From the NCBI RefSeq assembly GCF_002021565.1, contig NZ_MSZX01000003.1, positions 248,027-312,026 on the forward strand: a stretch of DNA of 64,000 nt. Direction: 5' to 3'. Positions 50,317 to 59,500 of the stretch are shown one piece after another. Both the position numbers and the translations under genes were made by a program. The notes beneath the pieces were generated by a model. The model saw only the letters and a program-made list of their open reading frames with translations, searched no databases and had not been told where the DNA came from. Numbering within the stretch: position 1 is the stretch's first letter; each line of letters opens with the position of its first letter. This DNA comes from Paenibacillus selenitireducens. Its GTDB lineage: Bacteria; Bacillota; Bacilli; Paenibacillales; Paenibacillaceae.

Positions 50317-50389
50317 TGGTATGCCGCAGGGAGGCCAACGCGAAATGCGTTAGCCCGCCCTGAATGAATTCAGGTGTGCTAACGCATTT
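50311..50389 (-). promoter_or_regulatory. Antiterminator and upstream hairpin of the hisS leader
   Basis: CGCGTTTGG (50311-50319) can pair with CCAACGCG (50335-50342) using a one-base bulge, which would prevent the terminator stem. Next upstream, AAATGCGTTAGC (50343-50354) and GCTAACGCATTT (50378-50389) form a perfect 12-bp hairpin. No T-box sequence is present. Confidence 0.55.
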
Positions 50390-50426
50390 TGTAATAATGA
50401 AATTGTTGTAGGTTGATGCTATTCAT
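50379..50426 (-). CDS. Possible 15-residue leader peptide of hisS
   Basis: Reads MNSINLQQFHYYKMR and a stop. GAAGGGG lies about 10 nt upstream of the ATG, and the stop codon falls inside the first leader hairpin, as expected for translation-coupled attenuation. It contains one His codon followed by two Tyr codons, so a histidine-starvation sensor is only weakly supported. Confidence 0.35.
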   Translation of the reverse strand: MNSINLQQFHYYKMR

Positions 50427-50460
50427 CAGGAACATTCCCCTTCAACGTATAATTAGGAAG

Positions 50461-50489
50461 ATTATAGCGAACTCCCTGAGGGAATGCAA
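50461..50489 (-). promoter_or_regulatory. Sigma-A promoter of the hisS leader
   Basis: On the minus strand TTGCAT (50489-50484), a 17-bp spacer and TATAAT (50466-50461). This gives a leader of about 195 nt. Confidence 0.7.
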
Positions 50490-50505
50490 CCTCAAAATAC
50501 CCAGA

Positions 50506-51348
50506 TTAGAAATCGAAGTTATCCGGGTCCGGACCTACGCGGCGATCTTCATTGAGCGCATCGATACGGTTCATATCTTCTGCAGACAATTCAAAATCAA
50601 ATACCGAAGCGTTCTCGATAATACGCTGCTCTTTCGTGGATTTCGGAATGGTTACGATGCCATGCTGAAGGTCCCAACGAAGGATAATTTGCGCGACGGA
50701 TTTGCCGTATTGCCCTGCAATGTCTAGCAAGGTCGGGTTATCTAGCAGCTGTCCTTGCATCAACGGAGACCAGGCCTCCATTTGAATGCCGTGCTCGCTA
50801 GCGAACCGAATGAGATCTTTTTGCGTAAGCATTGGATGGTATTCCACCTGATTCACCATAGGCTTGATTTCAGCGTCTTTCATCAAATCTTCCAAATGGT
50901 GGATTTGGAAATTGCTTACACCGATGGCTTTAACACGTCCTTCTTTGTAAAGGGTCTCGAGCGCACGCCATGCTTCCTTATACTTTCCTGCGACAGGCCA
51001 ATGAATGAGATAAAGGTCCAGGTAATCTAGCCCAAGTCGCTCTAAGCTGGCTTCATACGCCGCAATCGTGGACTCATAACCAAGATCGGCATTCCATACT
51101 TTGGACGTCACGAATAGATCTTCGCGTGAAAGGTTATTCTCTTGCAGGGCTTCGCGAATGCCTTGTCCCGTGCTTTTCTCGTTCTGATAAATCGCGGCAG
51201 TATCGATACTCCGATATCCGTGCTTGACCGCTGCTTTGATCGCTTGGACGAGCTCTGATCCTTCTTCGACTTTAAATACGCCTAAACCGAACCACGGCAT
51301 ACGAACGCCGTTGTGTAATGTTGTTGTAGCTTGTAAGTGTTGTGTCAT
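50506..51348 (-). CDS. Aldo/keto reductase (YvgN/AKR5-like)
   Basis: 280 residues with the small-AKR motifs GVRMPWFGLGVFKV, YRSIDTAAIYQNE (catalytic Asp and Tyr), DLFVTSKVWN (Lys), YLDLYLIHWPV (His) and VTIPKSTKEQRIIENASVFDFEL. These NADPH enzymes detoxify methylglyoxal and other aldehydes. AGGAGG precedes the ATG. It is 12 bp downstream of the MFS gene and so under the same HxlR-type control. Confidence 0.92.
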   Translation of the reverse strand: MTQHLQATTTLHNGVRMPWFGLGVFKVEEGSELVQAIKAAVKHGYRSIDTAAIYQNEKSTGQGIREALQENNLSREDLFVTSKVWNADLGYESTIAAYEASLERLGLDYLDLYLIHWPVAGKYKEAWRALETLYKEGRVKAIGVSNFQIHHLEDLMKDAEIKPMVNQVEYHPMLTQKDLIRFASEHGIQMEAWSPLMQGQLLDNPTLLDIAGQYGKSVAQIILRWDLQHGIVTIPKSTKEQRIIENASVFDFELSAEDMNRIDALNEDRRVGPDPDNFDF

Positions 51349-51360
51349 GATGATGACCTC

Positions 51361-52596
51361 CTAGTTAGATGTTTGATATGATGCAACTGATTCATTCTTG
51401 CTCGCGACTTCACTTCGCTTCTCTAAGGATCGGCTCCAGCCTGTTAATAGAACGGCTCCCAGCACCATGATGGCACCTACCCATGTCGTATGAATAAGAC
51501 CCATATGGTCCGTAACGACACCGCCCAAATAGGCGCCAATCGCAATGCCTGCATTAAAGGCTGCAATATTAAAAGCAGATGCGATATCCTTCGCGGTTGG
51601 CGCATAACGTTCCGCTAGCATAACCACATATACTTGCAATCCGGGGACGTTCATGAAGGCGAATAGACCCATGAGACTTATGGTAACCAATCCCGCGATT
51701 TTAAAAGGTGCCGTAAAAAAGAGAATAAAGAGCACAATCGCTTGAACGACGAACATATAAAATAAAGCCTTCAGGGGGTTGCGATTCGCGGCTTTTCCGC
51801 CAATCACGTTGCCTATGGCGATCGCAATCCCGTAGACGAGCAGAATGATAGCCACTGTATTTTCATGAAAACCGGTGATGTCGTGCAGGATTGGGGATAA
51901 ATAAGTAAAGACGACAAATGTACCCCCATAACCCAGTGCGGTGATGATTAAAGAAAGCAACAATCGTCCGTTCGTCACCAGCTTGACTTGGTCGCGGAAC
52001 GGTGTCTTGGCTCCTGTCCGTAAACCGGATGGTACAAGGATCGAATTAGCGATCCATGCTAGAATCCCGACGACGACGATGGTGATAAAGGCAGATCTCC
52101 AACCCCATTGTTGTCCGATCCAAGTACCCAAAGGCACGCCTGTGACCGTGGCAATGGTAAGACCGGAGAACATGATGGAGATCGCGCTAGCTCGACGGTT
52201 CTCCGGAACCAGATCTGCAGCGATCGTTGATCCGATGGACATAAATACGCCATGGGCGAATGCGGATATGACACGCGCAATAAGTAGCACAGTAATTCCG
52301 CTAGCAACGGAAGCTAAGCCATTCCCCAGAATAAAGACAATCATGATCCATAGCAAAAGTGTCTTGCGTGATACTTTCGCCGTCAATGAGGTGAGGATGG
52401 GAGCTCCGAACATCACCCCTAACGCATACAATGTGACGGTTAATCCTGCGGTTGTCACCGATATATTTAAGTCTTCAGCAATAAGCGGGAGTAACCCCAC
52501 GCTGATGAACTCGGTTGTTCCAATTGCAAAGGCGCTTACCGCTAATGCTAAGAGCGCCAGCGTACTTCTTCGTTGATCGAATGTCATGTGTTTCAC
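51361..52596 (-). CDS. MFS exporter, AraJ/YdhP-like (DHA1 family)
   Basis: 411 residues, twelve membrane helices, with LLALAVSAFAIGTTEFISVGLLPLIAEDL at the start, GAPILTSLTAKVSRKTLLL in loop 2-3, and ARVISAFAHGVFMSIGSTIAADLVP. Close in pattern to the exporter at 19134-20333, so the two are probably paralogues. It is divergent from an hxlR gene; three dyads in the shared promoter region suggest inducible export of a reactive or toxic compound together with the downstream aldo/keto reductase. Confidence 0.88.
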   Translation of the reverse strand: MKHMTFDQRRSTLALLALAVSAFAIGTTEFISVGLLPLIAEDLNISVTTAGLTVTLYALGVMFGAPILTSLTAKVSRKTLLLWIMIVFILGNGLASVASGITVLLIARVISAFAHGVFMSIGSTIAADLVPENRRASAISIMFSGLTIATVTGVPLGTWIGQQWGWRSAFITIVVVGILAWIANSILVPSGLRTGAKTPFRDQVKLVTNGRLLLSLIITALGYGGTFVVFTYLSPILHDITGFHENTVAIILLVYGIAIAIGNVIGGKAANRNPLKALFYMFVVQAIVLFILFFTAPFKIAGLVTISLMGLFAFMNVPGLQVYVVMLAERYAPTAKDIASAFNIAAFNAGIAIGAYLGGVVTDHMGLIHTTWVGAIMVLGAVLLTGWSRSLEKRSEVASKNESVASYQTSN

Positions 52597-52664
52597 TCCT
52601 ACAGTATGGCAATCACCGGCCGGTAAATGTTATTATGGGACAATCAATACAAAATGAACAGTAC

Positions 52665-52716
52665 GTACTTTAAAGTACTATAGGCACTATAAAGTGCTAT
52701 AGGCACTAAAAAGTTC
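52665..52716. promoter_or_regulatory. Three regularly spaced 14-bp HxlR-type operators
   Basis: GTACTTTAAAGTAC (52665-52678), GCACTATAAAGTGC (52684-52697) and GCACTAAAAAGTTC (52703-52716) repeat every 19 bp in the divergent promoter region. The first is a perfect palindrome, the second is symmetric in its arms, the third is degenerate. Likely binding sites for the adjacent HxlR protein. Confidence 0.7.
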
Positions 52717-52744
52717 CTGTACATGATACAAGGAGGGACAGGCA

Positions 52745-53110
52745 ATGGCCGAGAAGAAATATAATATTTCCGTTGAAGCAACCTTGGAGGTGATCGGCGG
52801 GAAATGGAAGTGTGTTATTCTGTGTCATTTAACCCACGGCAAGAAAAGAACCAGCGATCTGAAACGCGTGATGCCGAGCATTACGCAGAAAATGTTGACC
52901 CAACAGCTTCGTGAGCTGGAGCAAGACGGCATCGTGAACCGGATCATTTATAATCAAGTGCCGCCCAAAGTCGAGTATGAACTAAGTGAATACGGCCGCA
53001 GTCTCCAACCGATATTGGACTCGCTGTGTGCATGGGGAGAAGCTCATATTATTAAAGAGTACGGCGATAAATTCGCTGTGCTCGAGCCGAACTATTTGAA
53101 TCAACCGTGA
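52745..53110 (+). CDS. HxlR family winged-helix regulator
   Basis: 121 residues with the HxlR core: SVEATLEVIGGKWKCVILCHL, KRTSDLKRVMPSITQKMLTQQLRELEQDGIVNRIIYNQVPPKVEYELSEYGRSL and LCAWGEAH. There is a Cys in KCVILCHL, so a thiol-switch mechanism like HypR or YodB is possible but not shown. AGGAGGG precedes ATG 52745. It is divergent from the MFS-AKR operon with three operator-like dyads between; the alkyltransferase-like gene follows 18 bp downstream. Confidence 0.92.
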   Translation: MAEKKYNISVEATLEVIGGKWKCVILCHLTHGKKRTSDLKRVMPSITQKMLTQQLRELEQDGIVNRIIYNQVPPKVEYELSEYGRSLQPILDSLCAWGEAHIIKEYGDKFAVLEPNYLNQP

Positions 53111-53128
53111 GAGGAGAGGACATCAGAC

Positions 53129-53440
53129 ATGCAACCTTTCACACGTCGTGTCATTGAGATTATTCAGGGAATCCCAGAAGGATACGTGATGACCTATGGC
53201 CAAGTCGCCGAATTGGCGGGGAGCCGTCGTGGCGCCCGGCAAGTCGTTCGGATTCTGCATTCGTTAAGTGATAAACATGGTCTTCCATGGCATCGTGTCG
53301 TCAATGCAAAAGGTGAGATTGCGATACAGGATGATGAAGGGCGGTTCACACAGACCGTGTATCTGCAAGATGAGGGGGTCACGATGCTGGCGAATGGGAC
53401 GATTGATTTGGAGAGGTATCGATACATCCCCGAGGTATGA
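53129..53440 (+). CDS. Alkyltransferase-like (ATL) protein
   Basis: 103 residues matching the DNA-binding domain of O6-alkylguanine methyltransferases: IPEGYVMTYGQVAELAGSRRGARQVVRIL with the Arg finger and helix-turn-helix, and PWHRVVNAKGEI. The acceptor Cys of PCHRV is replaced by Trp54, so it binds but cannot remove alkyl groups. ATL proteins flag O6-alkylguanine for nucleotide excision repair. Probably cotranscribed with hxlR. Confidence 0.92.
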   Translation: MQPFTRRVIEIIQGIPEGYVMTYGQVAELAGSRRGARQVVRILHSLSDKHGLPWHRVVNAKGEIAIQDDEGRFTQTVYLQDEGVTMLANGTIDLERYRYIPEV

Positions 53441-53563
53441 TGTAATTAGGAATATTTTGGGTTATTCGCGATAAATGTGAGATTAGTATCAGATTGTCCA
53501 TAACACCCCGTGGTATAAAAGGGATAAAAACAAGCTATTGGTATCCGAATAGCATGGGGGGAC

Positions 53564-54016
53564 ATGATGAAGAAGCGAAGAAAGTATACCTTTTTCTGGG
53601 GGGTAGGCATTGTTATTGTTCTGTTGGCAGTCCTGGGTTGGTTGAATGGGATGCAGAATAAGTCCGTGTTAACGCCGATGACGAATGAAGGTCTGGAGTC
53701 CTTCTTCCAGGAACAACAGTCAGGAGTTGTCTATATTGGCCGACCGACTTGCCCGGTATGCAGGGAGTTTCAGCCTAAGGTCGAAAAGGTATCTAAGGCA
53801 ACGGGAACCGAAGTATTCTATTACAATACCGATCTGGCACGTCAAGAAAATGAGACGACATTGAACCAGATGATGGAGAAGCTGCAAGTACAAGCTGTCC
53901 CCACGGTGATCTATTTTAGCGAGGGTAAAGAAGTTGATCGGCTGCAAGAAGGAGAGTACACGCAAGAGGGGTTTGAACAGTTTTTGCAGAAACATGAAGT
54001 ACCGCATGCCAAATAA
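53564..54016 (+). CDS. Membrane-anchored thioredoxin-like protein
   Basis: 150 residues. One N-terminal membrane helix (FFWGVGIVIVLLAVLGWL, about 10-27) anchors a thioredoxin fold outside the membrane. The active site is CPVC in VYIGRPTCPVCREFQ, and a cis-Pro region is in VQAVPTVIYFSEGKEVDRL. The CPVC pair differs from the CGPC of thioredoxin. It resembles bacteriocin-transport-accessory (Bta)-type thioredoxins, which assist disulfide formation of secreted peptides. GGGGGG precedes ATG 53564. Partner unknown. Confidence 0.83.
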   Translation: MMKKRRKYTFFWGVGIVIVLLAVLGWLNGMQNKSVLTPMTNEGLESFFQEQQSGVVYIGRPTCPVCREFQPKVEKVSKATGTEVFYYNTDLARQENETTLNQMMEKLQVQAVPTVIYFSEGKEVDRLQEGEYTQEGFEQFLQKHEVPHAK

Positions 54017-54019
54017 GAG

Positions 54020-54059
54020 AAGCGCCAGAGCCTCAAGAGAGGTTTCATGGCGCTTTTTC
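54020..54059 (+). terminator. Terminator after the thioredoxin-like gene
   Basis: AAGCGCCA (54020-54027) pairs with TGGCGCTT (54048-54055), with a second inner stem and a T-run. Confidence 0.8.
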
Positions 54060-54066
54060 TGTGGTT

Positions 54067-54768
54067 CTATAGGCGATTCGCAGCTGACTCCTTCAGAGAG
54101 AGGATATATCCTTTGCTTCGAATGTTCTCGATGGCAAGAACTTGTTGGGTTTTCTGCCGAATACGATAGATGAGTGCATTCACCTCTTCGGAACTAACGT
54201 CTGGAATTTCGTCGATCGAAGGCGATCGTTCGGGCCATACATACGTTTTGATCTCGTCCTTAGAGACGAATTGCCGTTGATTCTGAACGAGCAGCTCAAT
54301 GCATTTATACTCTTTCTCCGAGAAAGCAAAGCACTCGTCATGCACGCTCAGTTCTTGCTTGATTGGATCTAAGCTGAGGTCGGTTACAAGCATGGCATTG
54401 GCGGCTTTTAGGAAAGGTACGATATCGATCGTATCATTCAGATTGTACGTTGAGAATGTAAGCAGGACGTGGCCGTGGGCGAGTGAAATGTGATCTGTAT
54501 GTTGAAGTAGGGTCTTTTCGTTCGGTTGAAGTCGGTTGTGGTTTACGTATGTGCCATTCTTGCTGTCCAGATCCTCAATATAGTATTGGCCGTTCTCCTC
54601 GTGAATCGCGAAATGCTTCCTCGACACGAAGATGCTGCTAAAAGCGATATCGGTATCCTCAGCGCTATCGGTTGTTCGTCCTATCACGACGCAACTTTTT
54701 TCTAGCGGAATCGTCGTGTCTTCCTGATAGGGAACGCCTTGTTTGACGATTAGAAATGATAATCCCAT
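54067..54768 (-). CDS. FHA domain fused to an OmpR-type winged helix
   Basis: 233 residues. The N-terminal FHA domain (about 10-105) keeps the phosphothreonine-binding residues: GRTTDSAEDTDIAF, SSIFVSRKHFAI and DSKNGTYVN. The C-terminal domain (about 130-228) is a transcriptional-regulator winged helix (FAFSEKEYKCIELLVQNQRQFVSKDEI, VNALIYRIRQKTQQV, IRSKGYIL). No receiver or kinase domain is present. It probably binds DNA in response to a phosphothreonine partner. AGGGAG 6 nt before the ATG supports the start. No Ser/Thr kinase gene is nearby. Confidence 0.85.
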   Translation of the reverse strand: MGLSFLIVKQGVPYQEDTTIPLEKSCVVIGRTTDSAEDTDIAFSSIFVSRKHFAIHEENGQYYIEDLDSKNGTYVNHNRLQPNEKTLLQHTDHISLAHGHVLLTFSTYNLNDTIDIVPFLKAANAMLVTDLSLDPIKQELSVHDECFAFSEKEYKCIELLVQNQRQFVSKDEIKTYVWPERSPSIDEIPDVSSEEVNALIYRIRQKTQQVLAIENIRSKGYILSLKESAANRL

Positions 54769-54910
54769 AATGGTCTCCCTTTACTCTCGTTGTTATGCTG
54801 TTATTATTCTATGATCTACTTATTATGTCATAACTATTGTATTCGCGTAAGGGCATTTATAAACTATTAAGTATGAAGCATTGACATGTCGACCATATTT
54901 GGAGGGTATG

Positions 54911-55879
54911 ATGAAAAGGTTCTTTTCTAATAAAATCGTATTATTCATTCTGCTAATCATCCTATTAATATATCTGAACAACGGTTCGTTATTCACGAAA
55001 CAATCGACTACGCCCCCAGAAATCCTTGCTCACCGGGGACTCGGGCAGACCTTTACAATGACGGGGATTACCGGGGATACCTGTACGGCGGAGCGGATTT
55101 TCGAACCCGAGCATCCCTATTTAGAAAATACGATTCCATCGATGGCAAAGGCATTTGATCTTGGAGCCGATATCGTAGAACTGGATATTAAGCCCACCAA
55201 AGACGATCAATTCGCCGTATTCCATGACTGGACGCTGGAATGCCGTACCAATGCCCATGGCATGGTCAAAGATTATACCATGGAAGAGCTGAAGCAGTTG
55301 GATGTTGGTTATGGGTATACTGCGGACGAAGGGAAGACATATCCTTTTCGCGGGAAAGGTATAGGTCTCATGCCGTCGCTGGATGAAGTCCTGTCTTATT
55401 TCCCAGAGAAATCGTTCTTGATCCATATCAAGAGTGCGGATCCAGAGGAAGGAACACAACTGGCACAGTATCTCGGAGCACTTCCTGAGCATCAATTAAG
55501 TCAGTTAACCGTATACGGCGATGACCAGCCGATCAGCATGCTGAAGAAGAGTCTTCCGGACATCCGTGTGATGTCCATGTCGACGTTGAAGAGCTGTGTA
55601 CTGTCTTATTTCGCGACAGGATGGACAGGGTATGTTCCAGCAGCATGCCAGGATACGCAATTACATATTCCAGAAACCTATGCCCCTTGGTTATGGGGGT
55701 GGCCGGATAAGTTCATACAACGTATGGCCGAGGTGAATACGCGAGTCATTCTTGTAGCAGGCAACGGCGGATGGTCGGAAGGTTTTGACACCATGGAGGA
55801 TGTTGAACGGATACCGAAGCATTACTCGGGGGGCATATGGACGAATCGAGTTGACCGCATTGCACAATGGTTTAAATAA
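54911..55879 (+). CDS. Membrane-anchored glycerophosphodiester phosphodiesterase
   Basis: 322 residues. An N-terminal membrane helix (IVLFILLIILLIYL, about 9-22) is followed by a GDPD TIM barrel: EILAHRGLGQ (catalytic His), ENTIPSMAKAFDLGADIVELDIKPTKDDQFAVFHDWTLECRT (metal Glu/Asp and second His) and SFLIHIKSADP. A loop between the first strand and ENT is longer than usual. It cleaves glycerophosphodiesters from phospholipids or teichoic acids to glycerol-3-phosphate outside the membrane. GGAGG at 54901-54905 favours ATG 54911. Lone gene. Confidence 0.88.
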   Translation: MKRFFSNKIVLFILLIILLIYLNNGSLFTKQSTTPPEILAHRGLGQTFTMTGITGDTCTAERIFEPEHPYLENTIPSMAKAFDLGADIVELDIKPTKDDQFAVFHDWTLECRTNAHGMVKDYTMEELKQLDVGYGYTADEGKTYPFRGKGIGLMPSLDEVLSYFPEKSFLIHIKSADPEEGTQLAQYLGALPEHQLSQLTVYGDDQPISMLKKSLPDIRVMSMSTLKSCVLSYFATGWTGYVPAACQDTQLHIPETYAPWLWGWPDKFIQRMAEVNTRVILVAGNGGWSEGFDTMEDVERIPKHYSGGIWTNRVDRIAQWFK

Positions 55880-55901
55880 ACGTCTTCCTAACTTTTTGCC
55901 G

Positions 55902-55932
55902 TTGACGATATCATATAAATTGTATACAATTT
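55902..55932 (+). promoter_or_regulatory. Promoter with OhrR-like operator for the glutathione peroxidase gene
   Basis: TTGACG (55902-55907), a 17-bp spacer and TACAAT (55925-55930). The perfect 16-bp palindrome AAATTGTATACAATTT (55917-55932) covers the -10 box. It resembles the core of the Bacillus OhrR operator of peroxide-inducible ohrA. Confidence 0.65.
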
Positions 55933-55967
55933 AATTACATACAACTTATATAAAGGAGGATGTTCGC

Positions 55968-56462
55968 ATGTCTATCTATGATATTGAAGTCAAGTCCATA
56001 CGAGGGGAGCTGCAGACCCTGGCGCCTTATCAGGGACGGGTGATGCTGATCGTTAATACAGCTACACAGTGTGGTCTAGCTCCACAGTTCAAAGGGCTTC
56101 AGCATCTTCATGATACGTATCAAGATCAAGGGTTTACGGTGCTTGGGTTCCCGTGCGCGCAGTTCGCGAACCAGGAACCGGGCGACAACGATGAGGTCGC
56201 TCAGGCATGCGAGATCAACTTTGGCATTACGTTTCCGTTGTATGCCAAGATTGATGTGAATGGCAGCAACGCACATCCTTTGTTCCAATATCTTACGCAG
56301 CAAGCCAAAGGGATCTTCGGCACCAAAGCGATCAAGTGGAATTTCACCAAATTCCTTGTGGATCCACAGGGGAATGTGGTGAAGCGCTTTGGACCGAAAG
56401 ATGAACCCCACCGGATTGAGAGCTATATTCAACAATTACTTAAGCATTCACAAAATGCATAG
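55968..56462 (+). CDS. Glutathione peroxidase-family thiol peroxidase (BsaA-like)
   Basis: 164 residues, the usual bacterial size. The peroxidatic Cys35 is in NTATQCGLAPQ, the tetrad partners are the Gln in FANQEPG and the Trp-Asn in IKWNFTKF; Cys52-like positions for a resolving Cys lie in GFPCAQF. Such bacterial enzymes use thioredoxin rather than glutathione to reduce hydroperoxides. AAAGGAGG precedes ATG 55968. The promoter is overlapped by an OhrR-like palindrome, pointing to induction by organic peroxide. Confidence 0.93.
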   Translation: MSIYDIEVKSIRGELQTLAPYQGRVMLIVNTATQCGLAPQFKGLQHLHDTYQDQGFTVLGFPCAQFANQEPGDNDEVAQACEINFGITFPLYAKIDVNGSNAHPLFQYLTQQAKGIFGTKAIKWNFTKFLVDPQGNVVKRFGPKDEPHRIESYIQQLLKHSQNA

Positions 56463-56475
56463 CGATCGGAATATA

Positions 56476-56547
56476 AAAGCACCCTTATCGCCAAGATCTA
56501 CTTTTTAGGAGTAGGTCGGAGGAGTTCGATAAGGGCGCTTTTTTTAT
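56476..56547. terminator. Terminator between the peroxidase and helicase genes
   Basis: AAAGCACCCTTATCG (56476-56490) pairs with CGATAAGGGCGCTTT (56527-56541) with one mismatch; T- and A-runs on both sides allow two-way use. Confidence 0.75.
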
Positions 56548-56556
56548 AGACGGTAC

Positions 56557-59500
56557 TTAGGATTCAATCATCAGGATTTCGCGAATTTCTTGCTCGGTGA
56601 GTGCGGTCAAGGCTTCTTCCCCCGGCTGGATGATTTCATCAATCAGATTTTTCTTACGCTGCTGCAGTTCATACATCTTATCTTCTACCGTGCCATGGGC
56701 GACAAGGCGGATGACTTGTACAATACGTTTCTGTCCGATGCGGTGAGCGCGGTCGGCAGCCTGCTGCTCAACTGCAGGATTCCACCAGAGATCATAGAGA
56801 ATGACCGTGTCGGCTCCTGTTAGATTAAGTCCCGTACCCCCTGCTTTCAGGGACATCAGGAAGAGGTCGCGTTCGCCTTCGTTGAATCGGTCACAGAGCG
56901 TTACACGCTCGGATGCAGGTGTATTGCCGTCGAGATAAAAATGAGGTACGCCCTGATAGCTTAGCTCGCGTCCAATGATACCAAGCATTTCCGTGAATTG
57001 TGAGAAGATGAGCATTCGTTTCCCAGCACTTCGGCACTCTTCGATGATCTCTAATAACTGCTCGAATTTGGCGGAGCTCCCCGTATAGTCCTCTACGAAC
57101 AAGGCGGGGTGACAGCATAATTGGCGAAGTCGTGTTAACCCAGCAAGAATTTTGATGCGATTTTTCTGGAAAGTCTCAGCATCCAGATGCCTCACGGTTT
57201 CTTCACGCAGCTTTGCTAAATAGCTGACATACAGCTTCTTCTGATCAGGCAGAAGCTCTGAAGCTTGAATGGATTCAATCTTCTCGGGCAATTCCTTGAG
57301 CACATCGGTTTTCAACCGCCGAAGCAAGAACGGGCGTGCCCTTCGGGCTACGGTTGCTCGAGGGAGGTCTTGAAATGTGCGCCGACCCACGAATAGATCC
57401 GGGAATACCGCGTCGAAGATCGACCATAGCTCTTCGAGCCGATTTTCGATGGGCGTCCCCGTCAGAGCGAAGCGATACTGCGCCTGAATAGATTTGACGG
57501 CCTGAGCCGTCTGTGTTGCATGATTCTTGAACATCTGAGCTTCATCCAGGATCAAGGTGTGGAACGATGCTGCGATATACTCCTCAAGATCCCGACGTAA
57601 GAGTGGGTACGAGGTGAGAACCACATCGACCTGGGATACATCTTGGAGAATCGAACGACGTTCCGACTTGGTTCCATCGGCAATTACCACGCGAATTTCA
57701 GGTGCGAATTTCTGCAGCTCGTTATACCAGTTATAGACGAGAGAAGCAGGAGATACCACGATCGCGGGCAGCCCTTGTTCTCGAATTTCAGGGAGTACAG
57801 AGACGATAAAGGCGATACTCTGCAAGGTTTTGCCGAGCCCCATATCATCCGCCAGAATCCCCCCGAATTGATAGTACGCAAGGGTTTTGAACCATTGAAA
57901 CCCATATTTCTGATAATCGCGAAGAATGGGATCTAATCGTGCAGGCACCGGAAATTCCAGGTTATCCGGGTTGCGCATGTTGTCTAAGAGCCGTCGGAAT
58001 GATTTCCCGAGCTTAACGGAATTCCGTTGTTCATGAGAGTCGATGAGATGAAGTCCGCGGAAGACAGGCAATCGAAGCTCTCCGTTCTTGAAATCCTCCT
58101 CTGTGACGCCCATCTCGTTCATGAAACGAATAATTTCTTGGAACTCCTCCGTCTCCAGCGGAAGCAATGCACCGCTTGGAAGTCGATGGTATTTGCGCTT
58201 TTCTTCCAGCGATTTGAGCAGATTTCGAATATCGGATTCGGGAATACCATCCATATCGAACTGGAATTCCAGCCATTTGGTACGTTCATCCACATTGACG
58301 GTGATCTTGGGCGGCATGATGTCCGTGTAAAGTCTTAATTTCACGCTCGTCGTTGCATAGACGTCCATCAGCTTCTCGAGTTGGGGCACGATATGATAGA
58401 GAAAGTCATACTCCCCGTCTTCGTCCTCCATGAAATAGCCAGCTTCGGTCTTGGCGAACGATCCCTGCTCCATCAGTTCGAGAATTCGTCGTTCTTTCTC
58501 GCCGTCCCGTAAAAGAATCAGCTCATGGTTGTGCTGTTGGCTGTGACCTTCCAGCGGGTTGATGGTCATTTCGCCGTACTGAAACTCGATGCCGGCTAAT
58601 AGCCGATCTCTTACGCGGTCAAGGTATAGCTTTGCCTTCAAGGGAGTTCGGAGAATGCGGTCGGATACGGTCTTGGCGATATGAACGGCACCTAATTTCA
58701 TCAGCCCGGGCGTTACCCGTTCCATAAAGGACTCCATGTGCTCCGGTGCGATCTGGATGTTATGCTTCGGAGAGGCTTCAAGGAGCTGCTTCAACGATGC
58801 GAGGCGTCTGCATTGTTCCGTCGACTGCTTCATTATCTTCCCATTCGACAGTATGATGCCGTACATGTCCATGACAAGAATCTGCTCTAGTCCCTCCACA
58901 TCCAATTGATAGCTCTCCGGCTGGGATTGATCGAATTCGAACTGGACCGGAAGCGGACCATCATCTAATGCAATCCCTTCATACGTCTCGTGGCCGTGTT
59001 CAAGCTTAACCGAAGGTGCCGATGCAAGGAGGGATAACATCTGGTCCCACGCGAACGGCGGCACAAGAAGCATGCGGTCGCTTTGTAATCGATTGGCACG
59101 TGCTGCAAAGTTATGGAGCGTTTCACGATACATTTTTTCGTGTTGGTAAATGTGAAGGAGCTGTTGAATAATGGCGTCATGCGCCGGCTGAAAGCTATGA
59201 AGCTCGGGATCATAGCTGAAATTCTTGGAGAATACATAGGGCTCTCTTCGGTCAATGTGCTCTAGAACATCCCTAATTTTTTGAACCACATAGAGTCGTT
59301 TCGGTCCGACCTTCATCTCCAGACCGAACATATATTTCCGGTATCCGTAAGGGACGGGTTTGCACGTGAATTCAACATCAAGCGTTATCCGTGTATCGAA
59401 GATCGGTCGTGTGCTCGTTGAACGACGAGGTTTCTCGGTGAAGAGACCCATGATCCGCTCTGTCATTTGTTTGTCGATGGGCGAAATGACTGGCTTTCTA

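Noticed and set aside
50281-50489. T-box leader for hisS
   Set aside because: No T-box consensus (GGTGGNACCGCG-type) is present between promoter and start codon; the attenuator is of another kind.
52745-53440. Active O6-methylguanine methyltransferase next to hxlR
   Set aside because: The acceptor Cys is replaced by Trp in PWHRV, so it is an alkyltransferase-like protein.
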